The notes: generated by a model not told the origin, from the sequence alone. A DNA stretch of 27,086 nt from an uncultured Lachnospiraceae bacterium (GCA_910578825.1 CAJTSB010000032.1:1-27086); one strand, 5' to 3'; shown: positions 9,147 through 17,913, counted from the stretch's first letter. Translations and numbers: made by a program.

Positions 9147-10517
9147 TTACCTCATATATTTCTCTAAAATCTTTGTATCAATACGGTCTAATTCTTCCCT
9201 GGGCAAAATCCGCAAAAGCCGCCACCCGATATCCAGCGTTTCCTCAATAGTACGGTTCTCGCTTGCCCCCTGCGCTACAAATTCATGTTCAAATCCAATG
9301 CCAAATTCCAGATATTTCTTATCCGTATCGGAAAGCTCGTCCTCTCCGATGACACTCGCCAGATCACGTGCCTCACCCACTCTCGCATAGGCGGAAAATA
9401 GCTGATTTGCCACATCCTGATGATCCTCCCGCGTATATTTTTCACCGATGCCATCCTTCATCAGACGCGATAGCGAGGGCAATACATTGATGGGCGGATA
9501 AATATTCTTCTGATGCAGGGAACGCTCCAGCACAATCTGTCCTTCTGTGATATATCCGGTCAAATCAGGTATCGGATGCGTGATATCATCATTCGGCATC
9601 GTCAGAATCGGAATCTGGGTAACGCTGCCCTCCCTGCCCTGTACAATTCCCGCACGCTCATATAACGTCGCAAGCTCGCTGTACAGATAACCAGGATATC
9701 CCTTACGGCTTGGTATTTCACCCTTAGAGGCAGAAATCTCACGCATTGCTTCCGCGTAACTCGTCATATCAGTCAGTATCACCAAAATATGCATATTCTT
9801 TTCAAAAGCAAGGTACTCCGCTGCCGTAAGCGCCATCTTTGGCGTAATCAAACGTTCTGCAACCGGGTCGTTCGACAGGTTTAAGAACATGGTAACATGG
9901 GAGCTGACGCCGCTCTCCTCAAACCTTCGGCGAAAAAAATCCGCCACGTCATACTTCAGTCCCATCGCTGCAAAGACAATCCCAAACTCCTCGTCTGAGT
10001 CCTCTCCAAGCGTAGCCTGTTCCACAATCTGCGCGGCAAGCATATCGTGCGGAAGTCCGTTTCCGGAAAAAATCGGCAGCTTTTGTCCACGGATTAAGGT
10101 GGTAAGTCCGTCGATGGCAGAAATTCCGGTGCGGATATAATTTCTTGGATACTCCCGGACACAGGGATTCAAAGGCAATCCGTTCACATCGCGCACGACC
10201 TCCGGCGCAATCCTCCCCAGCCCGTCAATCGGTTCGCCCAGTCCATTAAAAGTACGTCCCAATATTTCCAGGGAGAGCCCGATTTCCATGGGATGACCGC
10301 TGAGTCTCGTATGCGTGTTCTTAAGGGACATGTCATCCGTATTATCAAACACCTGAATGACTGCCTTATCCTCATCCACCGCAACGATTCTTCCCTTCTT
10401 GCGGCGTTTTCCTTCTACCACAAATTCTACGACTTCCTCAAAAGATGCATGTTTCACACCCTCCAGAACAATCAGAGGGCCATTGATATCACTTAATCCT
10501 AAATATTCGATTGCCAT
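9147..10517 (-). CDS. ntpB: V/A-type ATPase subunit B (non-catalytic)
   Basis: A 456-aa protein of the alpha/beta ATPase fold that lacks the P-loop, as expected of the regulatory B subunit; the corresponding stretch reads LPIFSGNGLPHDMLA (about 148-162). ILTDMTSYAEA, SRKGYPGYLYSEL and the SRL...DGIGEKYTREDH region are family signatures. It follows subunit A by ten bases with AGGAGG upstream of the ATG. It alternates with A in the hexameric head and contributes an arginine to the nucleotide site. Confidence 0.96.
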   Translation of the reverse strand: MAIEYLGLSDINGPLIVLEGVKHASFEEVVEFVVEGKRRKKGRIVAVDEDKAVIQVFDNTDDMSLKNTHTRLSGHPMEIGLSLEILGRTFNGLGEPIDGLGRIAPEVVRDVNGLPLNPCVREYPRNYIRTGISAIDGLTTLIRGQKLPIFSGNGLPHDMLAAQIVEQATLGEDSDEEFGIVFAAMGLKYDVADFFRRRFEESGVSSHVTMFLNLSNDPVAERLITPKMALTAAEYLAFEKNMHILVILTDMTSYAEAMREISASKGEIPSRKGYPGYLYSELATLYERAGIVQGREGSVTQIPILTMPNDDITHPIPDLTGYITEGQIVLERSLHQKNIYPPINVLPSLSRLMKDGIGEKYTREDHQDVANQLFSAYARVGEARDLASVIGEDELSDTDKKYLEFGIGFEHEFVAQGASENRTIEETLDIGWRLLRILPREELDRIDTKILEKYMR

Positions 10518-10527
10518 CTCTGCCCTC

Positions 10528-12294
10528 CTATGCGTTACTTTCCATCAGCTCCTGATAGAATTCATCAATCATCTGACGGTATCCGTCAAATTTATACAGA
10601 TCCTTATTTGCCACATCATATTTGATCGCAATAAGTTTCTCAAAGATCCGGTTCTCCTTCAACAATGCCATTGGCATTCCAAGCTCAATGAGCGCCCGGC
10701 ATTTCTCATAGAGATAGAGGATAATTTTCATCATCTCAAGCTGTTTTTGCAGGGGAACAAATGTGTCTTCCGCATGAAAGGCGTTCTGCTGTAAGAATCC
10801 CAGTCGAATGACCCTTGCAATCTCAAGCACCAGTTTCTGGTCGTCGGGCAAAACATCGCTTCCAATCAATTTGACGATCTCATTTAACCGGCTCTCTGTC
10901 GTAAGGATATGTAAAAGTTCATTCCTGCACGGAATAAAATCTACGCCCACATTTGCGCCATACCAATGCTCCAAGTCCCCTAAATATTCGGTGTAGCTGG
11001 TGAGCCAGTTGATTGCCGGATAATGTCTGGCATAGGCAAGCGCCTTGTCAAGCGCAAGAAAACAGCGCACAAAACGTTTCGTATTCTGCGTAACCGGCTC
11101 GGAAAAGTCACCGCCCTGCGGCGAAACAGCGCCGATGATGGTAACGCTTCCATCGGTTCCGTTTAAATTCTCAACATAGCCGGCGCGCTCATAAAATGCC
11201 GAAAGCCGGGACGCCAGATATGCGGGAAATCCCTCTTCCGCCGGCATTTCCTCCAGTCTGCCGGAGAGCTCTCTCAACGCCTCCGCCCAACGGGAAGTCG
11301 AATCCGCCATAATCGCCACATGATACCCCATATCCCGGTAATACTCTGCAAGCGTCAATCCCGTATAAATACTTGCCTCCCGCGCCGCCACCGGCATATT
11401 GGAGGTATTGGCAATTAACGTCGTACGATCCATCAGAAGATTGCCGCTTTTAGGATCCACCAGTTTTGAAAATTCTTCAAGAACATTGGTCATTTCGTTT
11501 CCACGTTCCCCACAGCCGATATAAATGATAATATCTGCGTCCGACCACTTGGCAAGCTGATGCTGAGTCATTGTCTTTCCAGTTCCAAACCCGCCTGGAA
11601 TCGCCGCGGTTCCTCCCTTGGCAATCGGAAACAGCGTGTCAAGAATGCGTTGTCCGGTTACCAGCAGCCGGTCCGCCGGATATCGTTTGTGTATTGGACG
11701 CGGAATACGGATAGGCCATTTCTGGGTCATCGTAAGCTCCCGCTCTGAGCCATCCGCCCTGCGGATTCTCACCAACGGATCATCAATCGTATAACTGCCG
11801 TCTTCTGCCGTCCAGATCACAGTTCCATCGACATCCGGAGGCACCATGACTTTGTGAAGGATGGCCGGCGTTTCCGGCACCTCTGCAATGATCGTTCCAC
11901 CGCCGACAACTTCCTGTTCCTTCACACAAATCTTTGTTTCCCACCTGCGTTTTCTATCCAGAAGGTCCACATTGACGCCACGTGGTATGTACGCGCCGTT
12001 CTTCTCCCCAATCAATTGCAGGGGGCGTTCAATCCCATCAAATATATTGGTGATAATTCCCGGTGCAAGCGTCACGCAGATAGCTGAGTCTGCGCCCACC
12101 ACAATCTCTCCCGGCCGCAGCCCGGTCGTCTCCTCAAATACCTGAACCGTGGTCTCCTCTTTGTTGAGCGCAATGACTTCCCCAACCAGACGTTTTTCCC
12201 CTACATAGACCATCTCAGACATCCTAAATCCAAGGTTTCCCTTTATGGTAATAATGGGTCCGCTGATTCCGTAAATCTTTCCTGTCACACTCAT
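10528..12294 (-). CDS. ntpA: V/A-type ATPase subunit A (catalytic)
   Basis: A 588-aa catalytic subunit. An N-terminal beta-barrel (1-75) and the A-subunit-specific bulge (about 110-190) precede the nucleotide domain with P-loop GGFGTGKT (234-241), then IYIGCGERGNEM with the catalytic Glu, and DSTSRWAEALRE. The P-loop reads PGGFGTGKT where PGPFGSGKT is usual. The start ATG overlaps the subunit E stop as ATGA. The enzyme couples ATP hydrolysis or synthesis to H+ or Na+ movement across the cytoplasmic membrane. Confidence 0.97.
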   Translation of the reverse strand: MSVTGKIYGISGPIITIKGNLGFRMSEMVYVGEKRLVGEVIALNKEETTVQVFEETTGLRPGEIVVGADSAICVTLAPGIITNIFDGIERPLQLIGEKNGAYIPRGVNVDLLDRKRRWETKICVKEQEVVGGGTIIAEVPETPAILHKVMVPPDVDGTVIWTAEDGSYTIDDPLVRIRRADGSERELTMTQKWPIRIPRPIHKRYPADRLLVTGQRILDTLFPIAKGGTAAIPGGFGTGKTMTQHQLAKWSDADIIIYIGCGERGNEMTNVLEEFSKLVDPKSGNLLMDRTTLIANTSNMPVAAREASIYTGLTLAEYYRDMGYHVAIMADSTSRWAEALRELSGRLEEMPAEEGFPAYLASRLSAFYERAGYVENLNGTDGSVTIIGAVSPQGGDFSEPVTQNTKRFVRCFLALDKALAYARHYPAINWLTSYTEYLGDLEHWYGANVGVDFIPCRNELLHILTTESRLNEIVKLIGSDVLPDDQKLVLEIARVIRLGFLQQNAFHAEDTFVPLQKQLEMMKIILYLYEKCRALIELGMPMALLKENRIFEKLIAIKYDVANKDLYKFDGYRQMIDEFYQELMESNA

Positions 12295-12851
12295 AAATAG
12301 GTTTCCTCCTGTTCCAGTTTCGTCACGAAGGATTCGTCAATAAGGATATTTCTCGAACGGATGACCGCACGAATTCCTCCACCGAAATCAATACTGCTAA
12401 CCGTAAGCGTTGCCCCTGTCCGTACCTCAAGTTCTGCCTTCCTGTCAGCGTCAGAAGGATTGATGTAGATAATCATTTCATCTCCATCCGCAAGATTACG
12501 CGCCATCCCGATTTTGGCAATCAGGTATTCCAGGTATTTTTCTGTCTTCTGATATTCAGCCAGAAGGGTTCTCACTTCTTCAAACAGTTTCTCCCGCCAC
12601 TTCCTCTTGCACTCGTCCAGACACCGTTTCTGCCGCAGCATTTCACCGGATACCCGGCTGTTCATCTGCCTGCGGATATCTCGTTCCTCACTGTGAATTT
12701 TGTGTTCCAGTTCCGCCAACGCGTTTTGTCGAAACGTTTCTATCTCACGGTTGCAGGATTCTTCATATTCCGCAATCTGCCGCTCGCTTTCTTCTTTTGC
12801 CACATCAATGGTAAAGTTGCGAAACACCTCCAATTTTTCCTCAATCTGCAT
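12291..12851 (-). CDS. ntpE: V/A-type ATPase subunit E (peripheral stalk)
   Basis: A 186-aa protein with a long N-terminal amphipathic helix (about 1-110, rich in Glu/Arg/Lys) that pairs with the G/H subunit as a right-handed coiled coil, and a globular C-terminal domain ending in a GGIRAVIRSRNILIDES motif that docks on the A/B head. It starts 16 bases after the F gene and its stop overlaps the A start. Confidence 0.92.
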   Translation of the reverse strand: MQIEEKLEVFRNFTIDVAKEESERQIAEYEESCNREIETFRQNALAELEHKIHSEERDIRRQMNSRVSGEMLRQKRCLDECKRKWREKLFEEVRTLLAEYQKTEKYLEYLIAKIGMARNLADGDEMIIYINPSDADRKAELEVRTGATLTVSSIDFGGGIRAVIRSRNILIDESFVTKLEQEETYL

Positions 12852-12867
12852 ACGTTCTCCCTTCTGC

Positions 12868-13176
12868 CTATAACTTCAAGCCAATGGCTTCACTGACATA
12901 ATCCGTGATAAAGTTCTCGTTTCTTCCAGTTCCATGACGGTCCGGAATCTCAATCAACAGAGGCAGACGACGATTTAATTTAATATCGTCAATGAGGTCT
13001 GGAAACTCTCTGCCGAATTTCTCTGTCAGAAGAACGATGCCAATTTCCTTATCGGCAAACGCCGCCTCCAGCGCCTCCTTCAATTCCTGCCTCTCATGGA
13101 TAATTATACCCTCCACGCCTGCCAGACGCATTCCGGTATAAGTGTCACGGTTATCACTAATCAGATACATTTTCAT
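12868..13176 (-). CDS. ntpG: V/A-type ATPase subunit F (central stalk)
   Basis: A small Rossmann-like subunit that binds D in the central stalk. The start is placed at the ATG at 13176 (102 aa, MKMYLISDN), because AAGGAG lies seven bases upstream of it but only one base from the ATG at 13182. GIVLLTEKFG and LPLLIEIPD are the expected beta strands. It sits between K and E, an order seen in several clostridial clusters. Called NtpG in Enterococcus naming and AtpF in archaeal naming. Confidence 0.93.
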   Translation of the reverse strand: MKMYLISDNRDTYTGMRLAGVEGIIIHERQELKEALEAAFADKEIGIVLLTEKFGREFPDLIDDIKLNRRLPLLIEIPDRHGTGRNENFITDYVSEAIGLKL

Positions 13177-13190
13177 AGACATGCTCCTTA

Positions 13191-13610
13191 TTATCCAAGA
13201 ATGGAGAAAGAAATCAACAGTCCATACAGTGCGATGGACTCTGCCAACGCCACGAAAATCAAGGCCTTACCCATAATACTGGAATCTTCACTTAGCGCTC
13301 CAAGAGCGGCGCTTGCCGCGCTTGCTACCGCGATGCCTGCTCCGATACAGGAAAGTCCGGTAGACAATGCCGCCGCCAGGTAACGCCAGCCTTCGGCATT
13401 TGATACTGCCTCTGCGGCCTCGCCCGCCGCCTGTACGTTTCCGCTAAACAGCAGAATATCCGCCACCAGAACCGTACCAAAGAAGAAAAAGATATTACAT
13501 CCCAGAGCTGCCTTAAAATTTCCTTCTCTGCGCTTGCCAAGTAAAAATCCCCCCACCGGAATAATCATGCTGCACAGTAAAATTGCCACTAAAATTATTT
13601 TTGTTATCAT
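13191..13610 (-). CDS. ntpK: V/A-type ATPase subunit K (membrane rotor ring)
   Basis: A 139-aa membrane protein with four predicted helices (about 3-24, 33-56, 76-104, 112-137), hence two hairpins as in 16-kDa V-type proteolipids. Only the second hairpin carries the ion-binding carboxylate, E124 in LAESIALYGLL. The first hairpin is poor in glycine and lacks an equivalent carboxylate (D51 lies near the end of helix 2). The Gln that is common in the Na+ site of other rings is not seen, while Ser follows E124, so Na+ or H+ specificity is undecided. Its ATG overlaps the stop of subunit I as ATGA, with AGGAGG nine bases upstream. Confidence 0.93.
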   Translation of the reverse strand: MITKIILVAILLCSMIIPVGGFLLGKRREGNFKAALGCNIFFFFGTVLVADILLFSGNVQAAGEAAEAVSNAEGWRYLAAALSTGLSCIGAGIAVASAASAALGALSEDSSIMGKALIFVALAESIALYGLLISFSILG

Positions 13611-15511
13611 GTTCGTGTCCTCCTGTTAAATGAGATAAATGGTTTCCCGGTTCCGGAATAAAAGCGACTGAACATCTCGTAGTATTCCAGACGAAGTACC
13701 TGAATGCCGACGACCAGTCCTTCCAGCCCGGCTACCAGAATATTCCCCAGTACAATAATAATCCAGTTGGGATTGCCCTGCTCCAGACCTGCAAGCGTCA
13801 TCACAACCCCCATCATGCCTGCATGGCTTAGTGCAAACGCACCCACGCGGACGAAAGATATCGTGTTCGTGGCATAGCTCAAAACCACATCGAATCCCTC
13901 CACCAACGCCTCGACGAAAAACATTACCTTGCTGCCCTCAGGAAATATTTTCTTCTTGCGCTCAACCAGATGACCCAATGGCTCCTTCAAAAGGATTGCA
14001 ATCAATGGAACGCCGACTGCCGCCGCAATGATTATGGTCGCCGGAAGTCCGTTCCCTGTGAGAAAGAGCACGGCGCACAAAGCGACAAATCCGTAACAGA
14101 TCAAACCTGCCAGTCCGCTCTGGCTAAACAACAGCCTTCCGTACTCTTTTGCCCGCACCGCATTGATGATATTTATTATCATGGCAATTAAAATCAACAC
14201 AGCTCCAAACCCGATCGCCAACATCAGCGTCGTCATGATATTGTCCATCGGTTTCATCCATATGGCCGGCAGTATTTCCTCGAACCCGAAAAAACTTCCG
14301 TACATAAATCCAAAAAATACCGACCAGATTCCGGCAACGCCTACGATTCCAGCCAGACGGAGATTTTTAAACCGGTACAACAGGATTCCGCCAATCAAAA
14401 GACATGTCCCCTGCCCCACATCCCCAAACATGATACCAAACATCAACGTATAGGTAAGTGCAATAAACAATGTGGGATCCATCTCATTGTAAGCCGGGAG
14501 ACCATACATCTCCACAAACATTTCGAACGGTTTTAAGATTTGGGGATTTTTAAGCCGGGTAGGCGGATTGATATCAGAATTTCCCTCTTCTTCCTCCCAG
14601 TGGATGTTATCGTCCTCTGCGATTTCGAGCTCCAGCCTGTCCGCATCTTCCCTTGCCATCCAGCCATAGAGTATGTAATATTCTTCACTCCCATCATTGG
14701 AGCGGGTGCAGGCCGCATATTTGCGGATATCAAAATTCCTGCAATAGCTCTGAAGGCTTTTGCAGGCGGACAAAATCTCATCTTTCCTGCTCGTAACAAG
14801 CTCAGACGCCTGCATCTTAAGTCTTTCCAACTCCTGCTCGCACTTCTCTAATGCCTCCTGTGCCGACGCATATACCTGACGCGGCGTTTTTTCAAATTTC
14901 TCCGACACTTCAATCTCTTCAAAATGGAACGATGCATAGACCGCTTTCACATCCATGAGATATTTGTGCGGAACAAAGTACACGCCCCAGACATATTCGC
15001 TGTCATTGTTGCACTCATAAAACAATGTATAGGGATTCTTGTAAATATACCGTTCCAGCTTATGATAATCCTGCACTTTTATCCGTCCGAACTGATAATC
15101 AATAAACTGGAAATCTTTCAGCTTGCTCAATTCAAAATCAAGACCGATAAACGGTGCAATCTCCTCCATCCACTGTTTAATTTCCAGCGTCTTCTCCCGC
15201 AGCTCGTCCTGCCTGTCCTTCACATCCTTAATCTGTTCATAAACCTCATCCACAATCACCCGTGCCTGGGCGGCACGCATTTCGATTGTCTCTGAGTGGG
15301 AACTGTCCAGATATTCTTTTAATTCTTCCCCCCGCTGCGCCGTATCCTTATACAGATTTGTCTCCACAAATGGCCGGACATTTTTCAGATTTCCAAGGCT
15401 TGACATGGCATTTTCAAAATGGATGTCATATTTATTCAGATAAAACTTGACTACCCGGTCAATATCCGCTTTGGGACCTGTGATATGTAGCAGTTTCATT
15501 TTTTCAATCAA
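13607..15511 (-). CDS. ntpI: V/A-type ATPase subunit I (membrane stator, a-subunit)
   Basis: A 634-aa protein. Residues 1-340 are cytoplasmic, with two coiled-coil stretches (about 60-115 and 215-245) that reach the peripheral stalks. Residues about 345-620 hold the membrane helices, including PTLFIALTYTLMFGIMFGDVGQG, SFVRVGAFALSHAGM with the Arg of the half-channel, and LEGLVVGIQVLRLEYYEMFSRFY. The start is a TTG at 15511: GGAGG lies eight bases upstream, whereas the next ATG (M5) is 20 bases away. The C-terminus runs over the K ribosome site and overlaps the K start. Confidence 0.95.
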   Translation of the reverse strand: MIEKMKLLHITGPKADIDRVVKFYLNKYDIHFENAMSSLGNLKNVRPFVETNLYKDTAQRGEELKEYLDSSHSETIEMRAAQARVIVDEVYEQIKDVKDRQDELREKTLEIKQWMEEIAPFIGLDFELSKLKDFQFIDYQFGRIKVQDYHKLERYIYKNPYTLFYECNNDSEYVWGVYFVPHKYLMDVKAVYASFHFEEIEVSEKFEKTPRQVYASAQEALEKCEQELERLKMQASELVTSRKDEILSACKSLQSYCRNFDIRKYAACTRSNDGSEEYYILYGWMAREDADRLELEIAEDDNIHWEEEEGNSDINPPTRLKNPQILKPFEMFVEMYGLPAYNEMDPTLFIALTYTLMFGIMFGDVGQGTCLLIGGILLYRFKNLRLAGIVGVAGIWSVFFGFMYGSFFGFEEILPAIWMKPMDNIMTTLMLAIGFGAVLILIAMIINIINAVRAKEYGRLLFSQSGLAGLICYGFVALCAVLFLTGNGLPATIIIAAAVGVPLIAILLKEPLGHLVERKKKIFPEGSKVMFFVEALVEGFDVVLSYATNTISFVRVGAFALSHAGMMGVVMTLAGLEQGNPNWIIIVLGNILVAGLEGLVVGIQVLRLEYYEMFSRFYSGTGKPFISFNRRTRT

Positions 15512-15567
15512 TGCGTCTTCCTCCGTTTCTTTGCGATAAATACCAGCCTTCTTACAGCAATGGATTT

Positions 15568-16395
15568 CTATTCCATCAGAATCATCTTACGGATATCTTT
15601 TGGTGGAAGCTGATATCGTATCCCCTCCAACGCCGTTGTCAGATGCGCAATTTCCAATTCCTTTAAGTAGAAATAATAGAGTACCGGAGCCATGGAAAAA
15701 GGCTCCCTGCGGCAAATCCGCCGATACATTTTTTCCATTACCTGATGGTAGGATATTTCATCCTGAATTCTTACCGTTTCGCCTTTCCCCCTGAAATATA
15801 CGGTATTCCCCAAAACCTCCTCAAATTCTTCCGAAAATTCAGTCTCCAGAAGCTGTGAAATCTCTTCCTTCCTCACTTTATAGTGAACAGGTATTAGGAT
15901 TGTGCGAATCGATTCCGGTTTCTGATGGAAAAAATGCTGCGCACGGTAAATCCACATGATATTCAGCCAGTCTATCTGCGTGCCGAATATTTCCTGCAGG
16001 ATGCTTTGCGCCTTTTTATCCGAAAATCTCCCAATTTCCTTCCAGATACGGACAAAGTAAGCGGCGTCCACCTCTGAAGACATGGTCTGAAACTGCAGCT
16101 GCGGCAGATACAGCTCCATTACCCTGCGCTGGCTCTGATTGCCAAACCGGTATAGTTTGCGGTAATCCTCCCAAATGGAATGATAAATCAATTCTTCCAC
16201 CTGTCCCCGGTGCTGAATTTCCTCATGTCCCCCGTAGATGCTGCCATAGCTCTCCTGTTCCTTTAAAAATGAAATCGTCTCCTGTACGGTCTGAAACTCT
16301 GTAATCCGCTCAAAATCCTCTCGTTTCAACAGTCTGCCTCTCATTGCCCGCGCTTTTGTCACCAGACCGCTGTACCCCAGCAATTCTTCCGCCAT
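15568..16395 (-). CDS. ntpC: V/A-type ATPase subunit C (d-type, rotor-ring cap)
   Basis: A 275-aa all-helical protein that sits on the rotor ring and holds the central stalk. The N-terminus GYSGLVTKARAMRGRLL and the internal WLNIMWIYRAQHFF are recognisable family motifs. It is shorter than the usual 320-350 residues, with the loss spread over the three-fold helical repeats and no frameshift visible. It follows G/H by one base and precedes I with a 56-base gap containing the I ribosome site. Confidence 0.88.
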   Translation of the reverse strand: MAEELLGYSGLVTKARAMRGRLLKREDFERITEFQTVQETISFLKEQESYGSIYGGHEEIQHRGQVEELIYHSIWEDYRKLYRFGNQSQRRVMELYLPQLQFQTMSSEVDAAYFVRIWKEIGRFSDKKAQSILQEIFGTQIDWLNIMWIYRAQHFFHQKPESIRTILIPVHYKVRKEEISQLLETEFSEEFEEVLGNTVYFRGKGETVRIQDEISYHQVMEKMYRRICRREPFSMAPVLYYFYLKELEIAHLTTALEGIRYQLPPKDIRKMILME

Positions 16396-16396
16396 A

Positions 16397-16708
16397 TTAC
16401 ACCTCTGTTATTCTCCTCACGATTTCCTGCGCATAGAAAGTCAGGTTGTTCTCATATTCCTCATTGAGCTGATCTGTCTGTTGTTTGTTTTGCTCCACCA
16501 ACCGCCGGATATCATTCTTTGCCTGTTCCTCCACCTGCGCCTTAATCGTTGCCATCCTTCCTTCCAGTTCCGCCGCAATTCCGGTGGTAATTTCTTCCAT
16601 CTGCTTTCGTTTGTTTTCCAGCAGTTTCTGTTTGGACAAACTGGCATTCTCCAGAATAACGCCAGCCTCAGCCTCCATGTCATACAACTCTTTGATGACC
16701 TGATTCAC
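16397..16708 (-). CDS. V/A-type ATPase subunit G/H (peripheral stalk coiled coil)
   Basis: A 103-aa almost wholly helical protein rich in Glu, Lys and Gln, the expected partner of subunit E in the peripheral stalk. The N-terminus VIKELYDMEAEAGVILENA and the C-terminal YAQEIVRRI are typical of AhaH/NtpF-like proteins. The start is GTG at 16708 with AAGGAGG seven bases upstream. A stable hairpin lies just before this ribosome site (16727-16755). It is the first structural gene of the complex in this operon. Confidence 0.85.
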   Translation of the reverse strand: MNQVIKELYDMEAEAGVILENASLSKQKLLENKRKQMEEITTGIAAELEGRMATIKAQVEEQAKNDIRRLVEQNKQQTDQLNEEYENNLTFYAQEIVRRITEV

Positions 16709-16726
16709 AGCGGTTCCTCCTTTCTT

Positions 16727-16755
16727 GGTAACGGCACGCGACGCGTAGCGTCACC
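16727..16755 (-). other. Intercistronic hairpin between regulator and subunit G/H genes
   Basis: On the minus strand GGTGACG pairs with CGTTACC (seven pairs, one G-U), followed inward by a C-C mismatch, a U-G pair and ACGC/GCGT around a GUC loop. No U-run follows; the G/H ribosome site comes directly after it. It is therefore not a usual terminator and could be an mRNA processing or stability point that separates expression of the regulator from the ATPase genes. Confidence 0.5.
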
Positions 16756-16775
16756 TGCCAATTCGTCGGAAGGCA

Positions 16776-17822
16776 TTAATAAAATGCTGCGCATTTGCCT
16801 TCCTCCTTTCGAAAATAAAGTCTCAACATCCGTCCCTGTTCCCCGTCTCCCTCTGCCATGTGATCCGACAATGTAACCTGCAGCTCTTTAACCATGTGCT
16901 GCAACAGTTTGATTACCTTAGGGTCTGTTTCTCTGTAATTGCTTTCCGCCCAACGATACCGGACATGCAGCACATATTCCTTCTCTTCCTCCTCAAGCAC
17001 ATTTTCGATATGGTAACTCTCCAGGCATTGTTCGCATAAAAATCCGTTCAGAAACATCACATAAGCAATCCGATTCATTACCGTGACCGGTATTTCTCCC
17101 TCTACTTTGCTGCGAATCAGAAAATCACAGGACTTTCCCGGAAAGTGAAATTTATTTTTGAGGTAGTTCAAATGAAAAATCAGATTCTTCTTTTCATACA
17201 TATAATACTGGAAAAATTCACGCAGCAATTCTTCACAGTAATTTTTGACAGGCAATTTCTTTTCAGAATCAAATTCTGCTACCGGAAGGCTTAAGTTCTG
17301 CTCCACCATTCCCAGCATCGCTTTCAGAATTCTGTCATGCCCCTGCTTTTTCTTCTTCATCTTCTTCAGCAGTTCTTCCGTCTCTTTATTTAAAATCTGA
17401 AGATTTTTCTCAATTTTCTGCTGAAGCTCCCGCTCCTTTGCGCATTCTGTGTAATGCTCCAGAGCGGCACGAATTGGAACAATCAGATCTTCTGCCAGAA
17501 AAAACGGCTTTAAAATGAGCTTGTATATCTTAATCTGATTGAGCATATCCAGCGTTTCCGCAACATTGCGCACCTGCGCCATACCAATCTTCACGGTTGC
17601 AGGCGACAACATATCTACCATCTCAAACAACTCCGGACCAGACATTACCGGTAAATCCAGCTCACACACCAAAACCTCCGTCGGATGCGCCGACATATAT
17701 TCCATGGCTTCCTCAGGTTGTTGGAAATATACGCAATGCAGCTCATTTTGGAAAGGCGTCAGCATCCGTTTATAATTTGCCGTCCACTTACTGTTATCGT
17801 CTACAAATACAATTGTACTCAT
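16776..17822 (-). CDS. Receiver-domain protein with altered phosphosite, first gene of the V-ATPase operon
   Basis: About 348 aa. Residues 1-125 form a CheY-like receiver: VFVDDN (acid pair D9/D10 counting from the ATG at 17825), and ILKPF with the conserved Lys K106. At the phosphoacceptor place the text reads CELDLPVMSG, giving Glu (E55) four residues before the Pro instead of Asp, and the switch Thr/Ser place is Met (M82). A Lys/Glu-rich coiled coil (about 128-165) follows. The C-terminal 170 residues have the layout of a sensor-kinase ATPase domain but without its N-box Asn or Gly motifs; that reading is tentative. Start: AGGAGG is three bases from the ATG at 17825 and six from the ATG at 17822, so 17822 is preferred. 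No DNA-binding domain is seen. Confidence 0.75.
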   Translation of the reverse strand: MSTIVFVDDNSKWTANYKRMLTPFQNELHCVYFQQPEEAMEYMSAHPTEVLVCELDLPVMSGPELFEMVDMLSPATVKIGMAQVRNVAETLDMLNQIKIYKLILKPFFLAEDLIVPIRAALEHYTECAKERELQQKIEKNLQILNKETEELLKKMKKKKQGHDRILKAMLGMVEQNLSLPVAEFDSEKKLPVKNYCEELLREFFQYYMYEKKNLIFHLNYLKNKFHFPGKSCDFLIRSKVEGEIPVTVMNRIAYVMFLNGFLCEQCLESYHIENVLEEEEKEYVLHVRYRWAESNYRETDPKVIKLLQHMVKELQVTLSDHMAEGDGEQGRMLRLYFRKEEGKCAAFY

Positions 17823-17913
17823 CATCAGCCTCCTTTCCTGGCGTCTCCCATGAATGTTCCAAAAGCCCTAAGGCATCTTCCCACTTTAATTTACTTTATT
17901 GGTAACGATAAGA

